From NCBI GenBank assembly GCA_934630495.1, contig CAKTVW010000003.1:1-64000 (forward strand): DNA of 64,000 bases, written 5' to 3'. The position numbers and the translations under genes are program-made. The notes under the pieces were generated by a model, which saw only the letters and a program-made list of their open reading frames with translations, ran no database searches and had not been told where the DNA came from. This document shows, in pieces, positions 44,258-53,101 of this stretch. Numbering within the stretch: the stretch's first letter is position 1; each line of letters opens with the position of its first letter. Source of the stretch: an uncultured Oscillospiraceae bacterium (GTDB taxonomy: Bacteria > Bacillota > Clostridia > Oscillospirales > Oscillospiraceae).

Positions 44258-45286
44258 CTACAGTCCTCGCTTTATCAGGGCGGCAAGCTCCGCGATCGGA
44301 ACGGAGCGCAGTTCACATTGACCGATCCTGAGCGGGACGACAAGCGTCAGGTGCGTGCCGCACCGCTTTTTATCGCACAGGGCGGCTTCTGCCAGCGCCT
44401 CCGCCGAATACGGGGTGCGGCTCGGAAGCCCCAACGCGGACAGAAGCGCTTCGATCCGCGCGGCGTCGGCGCAGAAGGCCCGCGCCATGACGGCCGTCCC
44501 GATCGAGACGGCCGCGCCGTGAGCGACGGTGTAGCCGCTGAGTCGCTCGATCGCATGACCGACCGTATGCCCAAGGTTCAAAAGTCGGCGTTCGCCGGTA
44601 TCGTATGGGTCGCGCGAAACGACTGCCGCCTTATGGGCGATACAGCGTTCGACGATCTCCGTGCGGTCAAATGCAAGACCGTTGTCTTCCAGATGCGCAA
44701 ACAACGCGCGGTCGAACAGCACGGCAGTCTTTACGACCTCGCCGCAGCCGTTTTGCAGCTCGGAAAGGGGCAGCGTCGACAGGAGCGTCGGGTCGCAGAC
44801 AACGAGCGACGGCTGATAAAAAGCGCCGACGAGATTCTTTCCGGTGGGCAGATCGATCGCCGTTTTTCCGCCGACGGATGCGTCCGTCATTGCCAGCAGA
44901 TCGGTCGGTGCCGATACGAAACGCACGCCGCGCAGATAGGTGGCCGCCGCGAAGCCTGCCAAGTCGCAGATAACGCCGCCGCCGAGCGCCAGCACGGTGT
45001 CCGAACGGCACAGACCGAAGCCCGCAAAGCGCTCGACAAGCTCCGCGTAGCGGGAAAAGCATTTTGTCTGCTCTCCCGCCGGGAGCACGGCGGTGCAGAC
45101 GGAAAAGCCTGCGGCAGAGAGCGCTGACTGTGCGCACTGCAGATACAGCGGCGCGACATTTGTGTCGGTAACGACGCAGACCGCGCCCTCCGCAAGCGGG
45201 GAAAGAAGCTGCCCTAAACGATCGAGCGCGCCGCATTCGACCGTCACCTCATACGGCGGGGCGACGGAGACTCTGATGCGGCTCAT
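44258..45286 (-). CDS. aroB: 3-dehydroquinate synthase
   Basis: NAD- and metal-dependent cyclisation of DAHP to 3-dehydroquinate. The 342-aa protein has LGGGVICDLAGF and the FVSAPTDLLAMTDASVGGKT region. The metal-ligand stretch (LNLGHTVGHAIE, about residue 235) is intact. Its ATG overlaps the DAHP synthase stop (ATGA). It is the second gene of the operon. Confidence 0.96.
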   Translation of the reverse strand: MSRIRVSVAPPYEVTVECGALDRLGQLLSPLAEGAVCVVTDTNVAPLYLQCAQSALSAAGFSVCTAVLPAGEQTKCFSRYAELVERFAGFGLCRSDTVLALGGGVICDLAGFAAATYLRGVRFVSAPTDLLAMTDASVGGKTAIDLPTGKNLVGAFYQPSLVVCDPTLLSTLPLSELQNGCGEVVKTAVLFDRALFAHLEDNGLAFDRTEIVERCIAHKAAVVSRDPYDTGERRLLNLGHTVGHAIERLSGYTVAHGAAVSIGTAVMARAFCADAARIEALLSALGLPSRTPYSAEALAEAALCDKKRCGTHLTLVVPLRIGQCELRSVPIAELAALIKRGL

Positions 45287-46269
45287 AGCGCCGCCTCACG
45301 CACGGCAAAGAGCTTATTTGCCAGTGCCGAAAATTCCTCGCAGCGCAGCGCCTGACCGCCGTCACAGCGGGCGGCGAACGGGTCGCAGTGTACCTCGAGC
45401 ATGATACCGTCCGCGCCGCAGGCCGCTGCAGCCAAGGCCATCGGCGGTACGAAACGCGCTTTCCCGACGGCGTGGCTCGGATCGACTATGACGGGAAGAT
45501 GCGTCAGCTCGTGCAGCACGGGAACGGCGCTCAGATCGAGCGTGTTGCGCACACAGCGGTCAAAGCTCCGCAGACCGCGTTCGCAGAGGACGACGTTTTC
45601 GTTGCCCTCGGAGAGCAGATATTCGGCGCTCAGCAGCAGCTCACGCAGCGTCGCGGCCATGCCGCGTTTGAGCAAAACGGGCTTCTTGCTTCGGCCCAAT
45701 TCCTTCAATAGTTCAAAATTCTGCATATTGCGGGCGCCGACCTGAAGCAGGTCGATGTCGCCGAGCAGCTCGAGCTGCCTGATATCGACGATCTCCGTTA
45801 CGACGGGGAGATCGACGGCTCTTCCGGCCTCCAGCAGCAGTCTGACACCCTCTGCGCCCAGCCCCTGAAATTCATACGGGGAGGTACGCGGCTTAAAGGC
45901 GCCGCCGCGCAGGATTGCCGCGCCTGCCTGCTTGACCTGCCGCGCCGTGGTAAAAAGCTGATCCTCGTTTTCCACTGCGCAAGGGCCTGCGATCAGGCAA
46001 AGACCCTCGCCGAGCCTTGCACTTCCGACGGAAACGACCGTCTTCTGCGGATGTGTCGATCGGTCGGCAAGGCGGTATGGCTCCTGTGACGTGTGGACCG
46101 CCGCGACTGCGGAGAACGCGGACAGAAGCTCCGGGTCCGGCAGCTCGCCCTCGACCGACAGTGCCGAAAGCTCCGGAAAGGAGCGCACGGATGCGCCGAC
46201 CCGGCGCAGACAGTCGTGCAGCGCCTCCAGCTCCTGCGCGGACGCGTTTTTGTTCAGGACGATCAGCAT
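45283..46269 (-). CDS. aroF: DAHP synthase, type I-beta with N-terminal regulatory domain
   Basis: First enzyme of aromatic biosynthesis: condenses erythrose 4-phosphate with phosphoenolpyruvate. An N-terminal ferredoxin-like regulatory domain (about 1-70) is followed by the TIM barrel. The barrel carries IAGPCAVE, LRGGAFKPRTSPYEFQG, KPVLLKRG and DPSHAVG. The regulatory domain is the kind that mediates feedback by Tyr or Phe in related enzymes. I chose the ATG at 46269, preceded by GAGGT; an in-frame GTG at 46368 would cross a terminator-like hairpin. It is first in the operon. Confidence 0.95.
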   Translation of the reverse strand: MLIVLNKNASAQELEALHDCLRRVGASVRSFPELSALSVEGELPDPELLSAFSAVAAVHTSQEPYRLADRSTHPQKTVVSVGSARLGEGLCLIAGPCAVENEDQLFTTARQVKQAGAAILRGGAFKPRTSPYEFQGLGAEGVRLLLEAGRAVDLPVVTEIVDIRQLELLGDIDLLQVGARNMQNFELLKELGRSKKPVLLKRGMAATLRELLLSAEYLLSEGNENVVLCERGLRSFDRCVRNTLDLSAVPVLHELTHLPVIVDPSHAVGKARFVPPMALAAAACGADGIMLEVHCDPFAARCDGGQALRCEEFSALANKLFAVREAAL

Positions 46270-46290
46270 GGTAAATGACCTCGTTTCTAT

Positions 46291-46326
46291 AAAAAACCGC
46301 TGCACGGAAAGAGCTTCGTGCAGCGG
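46291..46326 (-). terminator. Terminator-like hairpin before aroF
   Basis: Minus strand: perfect 10-bp stem CCGCTGCACG / CGTGCAGCGG with a 10-base loop, then six Ts. It lies 21 bases before the aroF ATG and past the promoter at 46359-46387. It may end the MATE transcript, or act as an attenuator for the aro genes. Confidence 0.75.
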
Positions 46327-46358
46327 AGAAGGGGAAATCCATATCCCGTGATATTCAG

Positions 46359-46387
46359 AGTATATCACGCCGTCGGGGTTAATTCAA
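46359..46387 (-). promoter_or_regulatory. Candidate sigma-A promoter for aro operon
   Basis: Minus strand TTGAAT (46387-46382), 17-base spacer, TATACT (46364-46359). It lies across the last codons of the MATE gene. There is no room for a promoter between the hairpin and aroF. Confidence 0.55.
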
Positions 46388-47783
46388 GCTTTTTTTCGTC
46401 GGAAAGGGGGTTGATCTGATGCTTTCGCACACGCAGCATCAGAATGACCGAAACGGCCAGCGAGACCAGCTCCGCGATGGGGAAGGCGAACCATACGGCG
46501 TCGATCCGGTCGGTCAGCGACAGCAGATAGGCTGCCGGGATCAGCACGAGAAGCTGACGCGCGATGGAGACGAACATGCTGTACAGGCTCTTGCCGAGCG
46601 CTTGAAATACGCCGCCGAAGATAATGCAGACACCCGCAGGAATAAACGGGATGCAGAGGATCCGAAGGGCCGGTACGCCGACGCGGAGCATCTGCGCATC
46701 GGGATTAAAGAAGCCCAGCAGCGCCTGCGGGAAAAATTCAAACAATGCCATACCGACTACCATCAGTGCGCTTGCACCGAGCACGCCGAAGCGGAGGACC
46801 TTGTTGATGCGTTCCGGCTTACGCGCGCCGTAATTGTAGGCCGTAATTGCCAAAACTGCGTTGTTGATGCCGAAAACGGGCATGAACACAAAGCTTTGCA
46901 GCTTGAAATACGCGCCGAAAACGGTTTTTCCGGTCTCGCCGAGCATCGGCTCGATCGAATTGAAGCGGTCGAGCACAAGGTTGAAGCTGTAGTTCATCAG
47001 AGAACCGATGGCGATCATGATCATGGACGGAACGCCGATGGCCAGGATGCGGCCGATCATTTTGGCATCGGGGCGGAAGCGGCGCAGATGGAGCTGTACA
47101 TCGGGATTCTTCTTCAGATTCAGAAGAACGGCCAGCAGAAACGCGACGATCTGTCCGATCACCGTGGCTACGGCGGCGCCCTTGACCTCCATGCGCGGCA
47201 TTCCGAAGTAGCCGAAGATCAAAATCGGGTCGAGGATGATGTTGATGATTGCGCCGGTGCCCTGCGTAATCATGGTGTATGCGGTGCGCCCGGTGGATTG
47301 CAGCAGACGCTCAAACAGGATTTCGCCGAAGATGCCGAACGATACGATGCAGATCACGCGGATATAATCCACGCCGTAAGCGATCGTGGCGGCGTCCTTG
47401 GTCAGCGAGTGCATATACGGCTCCGCGCCGAAGATTCCGAACAGCACGCACAGCAGCATTCCGGCGCAGGACAGGAAAAGACCGTTGAGCGCCGAGGAGT
47501 TGACCAGCTTTTCGTTCCGTTCGCCCAGACCGCGCGAGAGCAGCGCGTTGACGCCGACGGCGATGCCCGTTGCAATGCCGATCATGATGTTCTGCACCGG
47601 GAAGGCGAGGGAAACGGCGGTAAGCGCGCAGTTGTCCACATCGGAGATGTTGGAGACGAAGACACTGTCTACAACGTTGTACAGCGCCTGTACCAGCATG
47701 GACAGGGCCATAGGCAGCGCCATGGAGAGCAGCAGCCTGCCGACGGGCATGACGCCCATTTTGTTTTCTTTCAGAGAACTCAT
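46365..47783 (-). CDS. MATE family efflux transporter
   Basis: A 472-aa polytopic membrane protein with twelve predicted helices in two similar halves, as in cation-driven MATE exporters. Family features: MALPMALSMLVQALYNVVDS near the N-terminus and the matching FGINNAVLAITAYNYGA in the second half. The exported substrate cannot be told from the sequence. It starts 40 bases past the hydratase gene and may be co-transcribed with it. Confidence 0.93.
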   Translation of the reverse strand: MSSLKENKMGVMPVGRLLLSMALPMALSMLVQALYNVVDSVFVSNISDVDNCALTAVSLAFPVQNIMIGIATGIAVGVNALLSRGLGERNEKLVNSSALNGLFLSCAGMLLCVLFGIFGAEPYMHSLTKDAATIAYGVDYIRVICIVSFGIFGEILFERLLQSTGRTAYTMITQGTGAIINIILDPILIFGYFGMPRMEVKGAAVATVIGQIVAFLLAVLLNLKKNPDVQLHLRRFRPDAKMIGRILAIGVPSMIMIAIGSLMNYSFNLVLDRFNSIEPMLGETGKTVFGAYFKLQSFVFMPVFGINNAVLAITAYNYGARKPERINKVLRFGVLGASALMVVGMALFEFFPQALLGFFNPDAQMLRVGVPALRILCIPFIPAGVCIIFGGVFQALGKSLYSMFVSIARQLLVLIPAAYLLSLTDRIDAVWFAFPIAELVSLAVSVILMLRVRKHQINPLSDEKKLELTPTA

Positions 47784-47823
47784 TGAAATTTCGTCACTTT
47801 CCGGCAGTCGGACGGAGGGGACC

Positions 47824-50037
47824 TTATTCCGCCGCTGCGTAATAGTTGATCAGACAGCCGGAGAGGATGATGTCCCGTTCCTCACGGCTCAGATTTTCAA
47901 GCTTCAGGGGAAGCACGGTGCGCTTGCCGTCCTGCATCAGAATGCCGTCGATGCTCTGTGCGTCGGACAGGAGCGCCTTGCGGATGCCCGCCACATAAAT
48001 GCGGTCGCCGGGGCGGATGTTGTAGTCGGCGATATTTTTTACCGTAAACGGCACCATGCCCCAGTTGATGACATTGCTGCGATACCGCTTGGTCGCGTAG
48101 TCCTCGCACAGATTTGCCACGCCGCCCAGCACGCGCTGGCAGGAGGCAGCCTGTTCGCGGGCAGAGCCGTCGCCGGGACGGATCGCCATGACCGCGCTGC
48201 CGAGTCCCGTCGCAGCGGGATCGTACCCCTCCGCGGGTGCGGGGTCGCCCTCTCTGCGCCGCCGCTCCAGAGCAAGCACGGCCTTGGCACGGCCGACGTA
48301 CTGCGGGTCCTTGCGGCTCAGGGCAAATTCGCTCAGGCGGAGCGGGTTACTGCGGTAGGAGGAGGTCTCGCCGGAGGGGATCAGCTCGTCCGTGGTCGTT
48401 ACCGGGTCGTAGATCGCGGAAGCGACGGTGATGAGCAGGTTTTCCGGAAGCGGGATCTGCTTCGGCCAGTCGGCGATGTTCGGACCGAACACCAGCGGCT
48501 GCCGGGGATCGGGCTTTCCGACGCCGTGATAGACGCGGCAGTACGGCGCGTCGTTGAAGCGGTAATCCACGAATGCGGGATCGTCCGAAAGCCATTCCAG
48601 CTCCGTGGCAGGCGTGACCGCGCCGCCGTTGAGCGCGGAGGCGGCGATCGACCGCGAATCCATCAGCGCGACGAAGGCCGACTGACCCTCGCCGGGCTTG
48701 GAGCCTTCACGATTCGGGAAATTGCGCGTAGAATGACGGATCGAGAATGCACCGTTTGCCGGGACGTCTCCCGCGCCGAAGCACGGCCCGCAGAACGCAC
48801 TGCGGATATCCGCACCGGACGCGGCCAGCTTTTCCAGCGCGCCCGTACGCATCAGCTCCATCAGTACGGGCTGACTTGCCGGGTAGCATGACAAGCGGAA
48901 TGCGCCGCTGCCCAAACGGTGCGCACCCAGGATTTCGGCGGCTTTGACCAGATTTTGATAGGTCCCGCCGGAGCAGCCCGCAATTACGCCCTGATCGGCA
49001 TAAAAGCGGCCGTTATGCAGCTTTTTCAGCAGGCTTTCCGGCGGTGCCTTCAGTCCGAGCGCTTCCGTTGCCGCTGCGTCGACCGCGTGAAGAAGATCGG
49101 CCGCGTTTTCGTTAAACTCGCGGATGGTGTAGGCATTCGAGGGATGGAAGGGAAGCGCAATCATCGGCTCGACCCGATCCAGCGCGACCTCGATCACCGC
49201 GTCGTAGTATGCGCCGTTTTCGGGATGCAGCTCCCGATAGGCGTCGGCTCTGCCGTGCGCGGCCAGACTGCGGCGAACGGTGTCGTCCGTTTCCCAGACG
49301 GAGGTCAGGCAGCCGGTTTCCGTGGTCATCACGTCGATGCCGTTGCGGTAGTCCATTGCCAGATTCGCAATACCGGGGCCGAAAAATTCCATCACGCTGT
49401 TTTTGACCGTGCCGTCCCGGAACGTCGCGCCGATCAGCGCCAGCGCTACGTCCTGCGGACCGACGCCCGCTTTGGGTCTGCCGCTCAGGTATACGCCTAC
49501 GACGCGCGGATAGGAGATGTCATAGGTCTTGCCCAAAAGCTGCTTGACCAGCTCCGGACCGCCCTCACCGATCGCGATCGTTCCGTAAGCGCCGTAGCGC
49601 GTGTGAGAATCCGAGCCGAGGATCATCCGTCCGCCGCCGGCATACATTTCGCGCATATAGCTGTGTATCACGCTCTGATGCGCGGGGACAAATTCGCCGC
49701 CGTAGCGCTTTGCCGCCGAAAGGCCGAATACATGGTCGTCCTCGTTGATCGTGCCGCCCACCGCACAGAGCGAATTGTGGCAGTTCGTCAGAACGTAGGG
49801 AATCGGAAAGCGCTCAAGCCCCGAGGCCCGCGCCGTCTGGATGATGCCGACGTAGGTGATATCGTGGGAGGCCATGGCGTCGAATTTGATTTTGAGACGC
49901 AGGGGGTCGCCGGATGTATTGTGCGCCTGCAAAATTCGATAAGCCATCGTTTTTTGACGCGCCTGCGGATCGGGCTGCGCGGCGGGACACAGTGTGCCGT
50001 CGCGGTAAATCGTTCCTTGATTTCGGATAGAGATCAT
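47824..50037 (-). CDS. Aconitase-superfamily hydratase, YbhJ-like
   Basis: A 737-aa protein of the aconitase superfamily, closest in layout to the uncharacterised YbhJ hydratases. Cluster-binding cysteines are visible in AGCSGG and FCGPCFG. The substrate-loop motif STRNFPNREGS is the family version of aconitase SNRNF. A C-terminal swivel domain (about 580-737) is fused in the same chain. The substrate is unknown; it should not be called aconitase or 3-isopropylmalate dehydratase without data. GAGGTGTCACT precedes the ATG; a sigma-A promoter lies at 50176-50204. Confidence 0.85.
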   Translation of the reverse strand: MISIRNQGTIYRDGTLCPAAQPDPQARQKTMAYRILQAHNTSGDPLRLKIKFDAMASHDITYVGIIQTARASGLERFPIPYVLTNCHNSLCAVGGTINEDDHVFGLSAAKRYGGEFVPAHQSVIHSYMREMYAGGGRMILGSDSHTRYGAYGTIAIGEGGPELVKQLLGKTYDISYPRVVGVYLSGRPKAGVGPQDVALALIGATFRDGTVKNSVMEFFGPGIANLAMDYRNGIDVMTTETGCLTSVWETDDTVRRSLAAHGRADAYRELHPENGAYYDAVIEVALDRVEPMIALPFHPSNAYTIREFNENAADLLHAVDAAATEALGLKAPPESLLKKLHNGRFYADQGVIAGCSGGTYQNLVKAAEILGAHRLGSGAFRLSCYPASQPVLMELMRTGALEKLAASGADIRSAFCGPCFGAGDVPANGAFSIRHSTRNFPNREGSKPGEGQSAFVALMDSRSIAASALNGGAVTPATELEWLSDDPAFVDYRFNDAPYCRVYHGVGKPDPRQPLVFGPNIADWPKQIPLPENLLITVASAIYDPVTTTDELIPSGETSSYRSNPLRLSEFALSRKDPQYVGRAKAVLALERRRREGDPAPAEGYDPAATGLGSAVMAIRPGDGSAREQAASCQRVLGGVANLCEDYATKRYRSNVINWGMVPFTVKNIADYNIRPGDRIYVAGIRKALLSDAQSIDGILMQDGKRTVLPLKLENLSREERDIILSGCLINYYAAAE

Positions 50038-50175
50038 AGTGACACCTCGGTTTTGCCGTGCGGGAGCGCGGCAGGGTCGGCCCGACCGTTGAGAGGCGGG
50101 GCTGCTGCATCCGTGCGCCTCGGCTCCGCTGCTTTTCTTGGTACGCCGTCCGCACGGGAAGCTTTATACCGTCCT

Positions 50176-50204
50176 ACTATATAATAAAGAAACGGAAAAG
50201 TCAA
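50176..50204 (-). promoter_or_regulatory. Sigma-A promoter for hydratase gene
   Basis: Minus strand TTGACT (50204-50199), 17-base spacer, TATAGT (50181-50176). Confidence 0.75.
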
Positions 50205-50278
50205 ATCCAAATCGGCCCGTGCAGAGCTTGCCGATAAAACTTCATGCATGAGCGCTGCGGAAACGCGCAAATGCCGGT

Positions 50279-50535
50279 GCATGAAGCTTTTGTGCATCAT
50301 TTCCGGTCGTCCCGCAGGGACGAGGAAACGGCACATTTCTTAGGCAACACCGCATAATTGCACCTTCCGCCTTCGCCGGATATTTTTCGCCGATCCAGCG
50401 GTTTGAAAAGTTTGAAATACACAGAGTATTCCTGCGCTTTTCAAACCTTGGCCCGACAAAAAATCTCTCGCCGAATGCTCTCGCTGAATTATGCGGTGCT
50501 GCCCTTATTCTGCTATGCTTTTGCATAACAAAACA
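50279..50535. repeat. Dispersed repeat R2, interrupted copy
   Basis: Left part 50279-50340 and right part 50507-50535 together match the reverse of 14681-14770. The two parts are separated by MITE copy B. Confidence 0.65.
50341..50506. mobile_element. MITE-like element, copy B
   Basis: A 166-bp element in the opposite orientation to copy A (25982-26146). Its ends carry the same 18-19 bp terminal inverted repeats (AGGCAACACCGCATAATT side), and the interior looks identical to copy A. It is flanked by TTA on both sides. The left end has T for A and the right end one extra C. Confidence 0.75.
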
Positions 50536-50537
50536 GA

Positions 50538-50569
50538 CGGCTGCGGCCTTCCAACGAAGACCGCAGCCG
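50538..50569 (-). terminator. Terminator of cytidylate-kinase-like gene
   Basis: Minus strand: CGGCTGCGGTCTTC, short loop, GAAGGCCGCAGCCG, followed by TGTTTTG. It begins 9 bases past the gene end. Confidence 0.7.
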
Positions 50570-50577
50570 CAAACGGC

Positions 50578-51174
50578 TTATACCTGCGCCGCCTGAACGA
50601 TCAGCTCCGAGCAAAGCTCTACGCCCAGCGTGCCGCTGTCGAGGCAGAGATCGTAATTCTGCGCCTGCCCCCAGCTTCTGCCGGTGTAGTTCTTGTAGTA
50701 GACCTTACGCTTCTGATCCTTTTCGATCAGGCGCTTTTCGGGCGATTTGTCCTTTTCACCGTAGCGCTCGACGATGCGGCGCGCGCGGCTTTCCATGTCG
50801 GCGTGGATGAAAACATGCAGACAGTCCTTGCGGTCGCGCAGAATGTAATCCGCGCAGCGGCCGACGATCACACAGCTTCCTTTTTGTGCAAGCTCCTCGA
50901 TGAATTTGCACTGCTCGATGTAGAGCTTGTCGAACATTGAAACGGAATCCAGTGTGGGCTGGCTTGCCGTTGCGAGCGAAAACAGCAGGCTGCTGCGTGC
51001 GCTGGCGTATTCTCCGTTCTCCTCGATAAAGCGCGGAGAGAAGCCGCAGCGCTTCGCGACCTCGTTGACCAGAGCGGAGTCGTAAAACTCATAGCCGAGC
51101 CTCTGCGCGACCAGCTTGCCGATGCTGCGGCCACCGCTGCCAAATTCTCTGCTGACGGTAATGATCGTTTTCAT
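50578..51174 (-). CDS. Cytidylate kinase-like protein
   Basis: A 198-aa P-loop protein of the cytidylate kinase-like family (distinct from canonical Cmk). SREFGSGGRSIGK at residues 7-19 is the nucleotide-binding loop. A VIVGRCADYIL core strand and a lid-like Arg/Lys-rich segment follow. Members are common in Clostridia; the real substrate has not been shown. I chose the ATG at 51174 because AAGGAGGATACCGTT precedes it; an in-frame start at 51240 has no ribosome site. Confidence 0.85.
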   Translation of the reverse strand: MKTIITVSREFGSGGRSIGKLVAQRLGYEFYDSALVNEVAKRCGFSPRFIEENGEYASARSSLLFSLATASQPTLDSVSMFDKLYIEQCKFIEELAQKGSCVIVGRCADYILRDRKDCLHVFIHADMESRARRIVERYGEKDKSPEKRLIEKDQKRKVYYKNYTGRSWGQAQNYDLCLDSGTLGVELCSELIVQAAQV

Positions 51175-51228
51175 AACGGTATCCTCCTTCGACGGTTGTG
51201 ACAATGAAGACGGGATCTTTGCAGCTCC

Positions 51229-51259
51229 ATTATAGCACATTTTTTGTGCACGGTGTAAA
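51229..51259 (-). promoter_or_regulatory. Possible promoter for cytidylate-kinase-like gene
   Basis: Minus strand TGCTATAAT (extended -10) with a weak -35 (TTTACA at 19 or TACACC at 17 bases). The spacer contains the palindrome GCACA-N6-TGTGC, which could bind a regulator. Confidence 0.4.
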
Positions 51260-51274
51260 AAATTTTTTCAAGAT

Positions 51275-53101
51275 TCAAAGCAACAGCTGAAGCAGGCAGC
51301 ACAGCGCCGCGCCGAAGAGCGTCGGGAGCAGGAAAGCGAGAAGCGTCCATTTTTTGCTGTGCGTTTCCCGATAGACCGTCAGGAGCGTGGTGGTACACGG
51401 CCAATGGAACAGGAAAAAGACGATGGTGCACAGCGAAAGCTGCCATGTCCAGCCGTTTCCGAGCAGAATTTCCGCCATGGCGGCGCTGCCGGATTCGGAC
51501 AGCGTGCTGCTTGCGGTGAGCGTCATGATGAGCACCGGAAGGACAAGCTCGTTTGCCGGGCTGCCGAGAATAAAGGCGAGCAGGACCGCGCCGCTCAGCC
51601 CCATCAAAGAGCCGATCGGGTCCAGATATCCAGCCAGCGTTTGCAGCAGCGGCGCGTCACCGACGGAAATGTTTGCCAGCAGCCATACGAGCAGCCCGGC
51701 AGGCGCGGCGACGACCACTGCGCGTCCGAGAATGCGCAGCGTCCGATCCTTGACGGAGCGGGCAAGAATGCGCAGGACGTGCGGCCTACGGTACGGCGGC
51801 ATTTCCAGCACGAAGGCGGACGGCTCTCCGCGCAGGGCGGTCTTGTGAAGCAGGCGCGAGGCGGCCAGCGTCATAACGACCGACAGCAGCACGCACAGCG
51901 TCAGAAGTCCTGCGCCAATCAGCGCCGAGCCGTGAGAGAAGCTCAGCGAGATCAGGAATATCAGCGCCGGGAAGCGCCCGTTGCAGGGGACAAACGCGTT
52001 TGTGACGATCGCCATCAGCCGTTCGCGCGGCGAGTCGACGATGCGGCAGCCCGTTACGCCCGCCGCATTGCAGCCGAAGCCCATGCACATGGTGAGCGAC
52101 TGCTTGCCGCAGGCTCCCGCGCGGCGAAAGCGTTCGTCCAGTAAAAAGGCTGCACGCGGAAGATAACCAAGGTCTTCCAGCAGCGTAAACAGCGGGAAAA
52201 AGATCGCCATCGGCGGCAGCATGACGGCAATCACGCGTGCGGATGTCGCATAGATTCCGTCGAGCAGCGCGCCGCGCAGCCATTCGGGAAGGGAAAGCGC
52301 CCTTGCGCCTGTCTGCAGCAGTGCACCGAGGCGGTCGAAGCACCATTGCAGCCCCTGAGAGGGGTAGTTTGCCGCCTCGATCGTCAGCCAGAAAACACCC
52401 AGCAGCAGGAGAAGCATGATCCCGTAGCCCCAGACGGGATGTAGCGCGATGCGGTCAAGACGCTCCGTCAAGTCCCGCTTGGGCCGCGCTTCCGTTCGGA
52501 CGCAGGCGGCTGCAAGCCGTTGTGCCTCGGCGACATACGCTGCTGCGATCGCGTCGGGATCGGCCTCGTCCTTTCCCGTCGGGGAAACGGGATGCGGGTG
52601 CAGCGGGGCAAAGCCGTCGCAGACGCTGCGCACCGTCTCCATCAGCGCATCAAGTCCCCGACCGCTCCCGGCCGCCGTTTTAACGACCGGGACCTGAAGC
52701 ATTGCCGAGAGCGCACGCTCGTCGATCTCCGTACCGGCGCGCTGCGCTTCGTCCATTAAATTGATGCAGACGACGACGCGTCTGCTCAGCGCGATCACCT
52801 GCAGCGCAAGGATCAGACTGCGCTCAAGGCAGGTCGCGTCGCATACCGCTACCGTGCAGTCCGCGCCGCCGTCGCGCAGAAATTCCTCCGCGACAGCCTC
52901 CTCGGGCGAACGGCTGAGCAGGGAATACATGCCGGGCAGATCGGTCAGCGCATATTCCTCGCCCTTATAGACGCAGCTTCCGTGCGCCAGCTCTACGGTC
53001 TTGCCGGGCCAGTTGCCGGTGTGCTGGTTTTTCCCCGTCAGCGCATTAAAGAGCGTGCTTTTTCCGACGTTCGGATTCCCGGCAAGCGCGATCAGCCGCA
53101 T
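51275..53101 (-). CDS. feoB: Ferrous iron transporter FeoB
   Basis: Ferrous iron importer of the inner membrane. The N-terminal G domain carries GNPNVGKSTLFN (residues 8-19), DLPGMYSL and INLMDEA. The C-terminal part has about eight helices with the Gate motifs (MGFGCNAAGV). I chose the ATG at 53101, which overlaps the end of feoA by ten bases. A longer frame from 53329 runs antiparallel in content to feoA and is not real. Length is 608 aa, a little short of the family's usual 650-800. Confidence 0.94.
   Translation of the reverse strand: MRLIALAGNPNVGKSTLFNALTGKNQHTGNWPGKTVELAHGSCVYKGEEYALTDLPGMYSLLSRSPEEAVAEEFLRDGGADCTVAVCDATCLERSLILALQVIALSRRVVVCINLMDEAQRAGTEIDERALSAMLQVPVVKTAAGSGRGLDALMETVRSVCDGFAPLHPHPVSPTGKDEADPDAIAAAYVAEAQRLAAACVRTEARPKRDLTERLDRIALHPVWGYGIMLLLLLGVFWLTIEAANYPSQGLQWCFDRLGALLQTGARALSLPEWLRGALLDGIYATSARVIAVMLPPMAIFFPLFTLLEDLGYLPRAAFLLDERFRRAGACGKQSLTMCMGFGCNAAGVTGCRIVDSPRERLMAIVTNAFVPCNGRFPALIFLISLSFSHGSALIGAGLLTLCVLLSVVMTLAASRLLHKTALRGEPSAFVLEMPPYRRPHVLRILARSVKDRTLRILGRAVVVAAPAGLLVWLLANISVGDAPLLQTLAGYLDPIGSLMGLSGAVLLAFILGSPANELVLPVLIMTLTASSTLSESGSAAMAEILLGNGWTWQLSLCTIVFFLFHWPCTTTLLTVYRETHSKKWTLLAFLLPTLFGAALCCLLQLLL

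Larger units (their letters stand above)
50038..50577. other. Intergenic region with nested repeats
   Basis: This 540-bp gap has no gene. It holds the hydratase promoter, repeat R2 in two pieces, and a MITE-like element between the pieces. The terminator of the cytidylate-kinase-like gene follows. Confidence 0.6.

Noticed and set aside
46270..46368. Longer aroF protein starting at a GTG at 46368
   Set aside because: The frame crosses the terminator-like hairpin and has no ribosome site. The family N-terminus begins at 46269.
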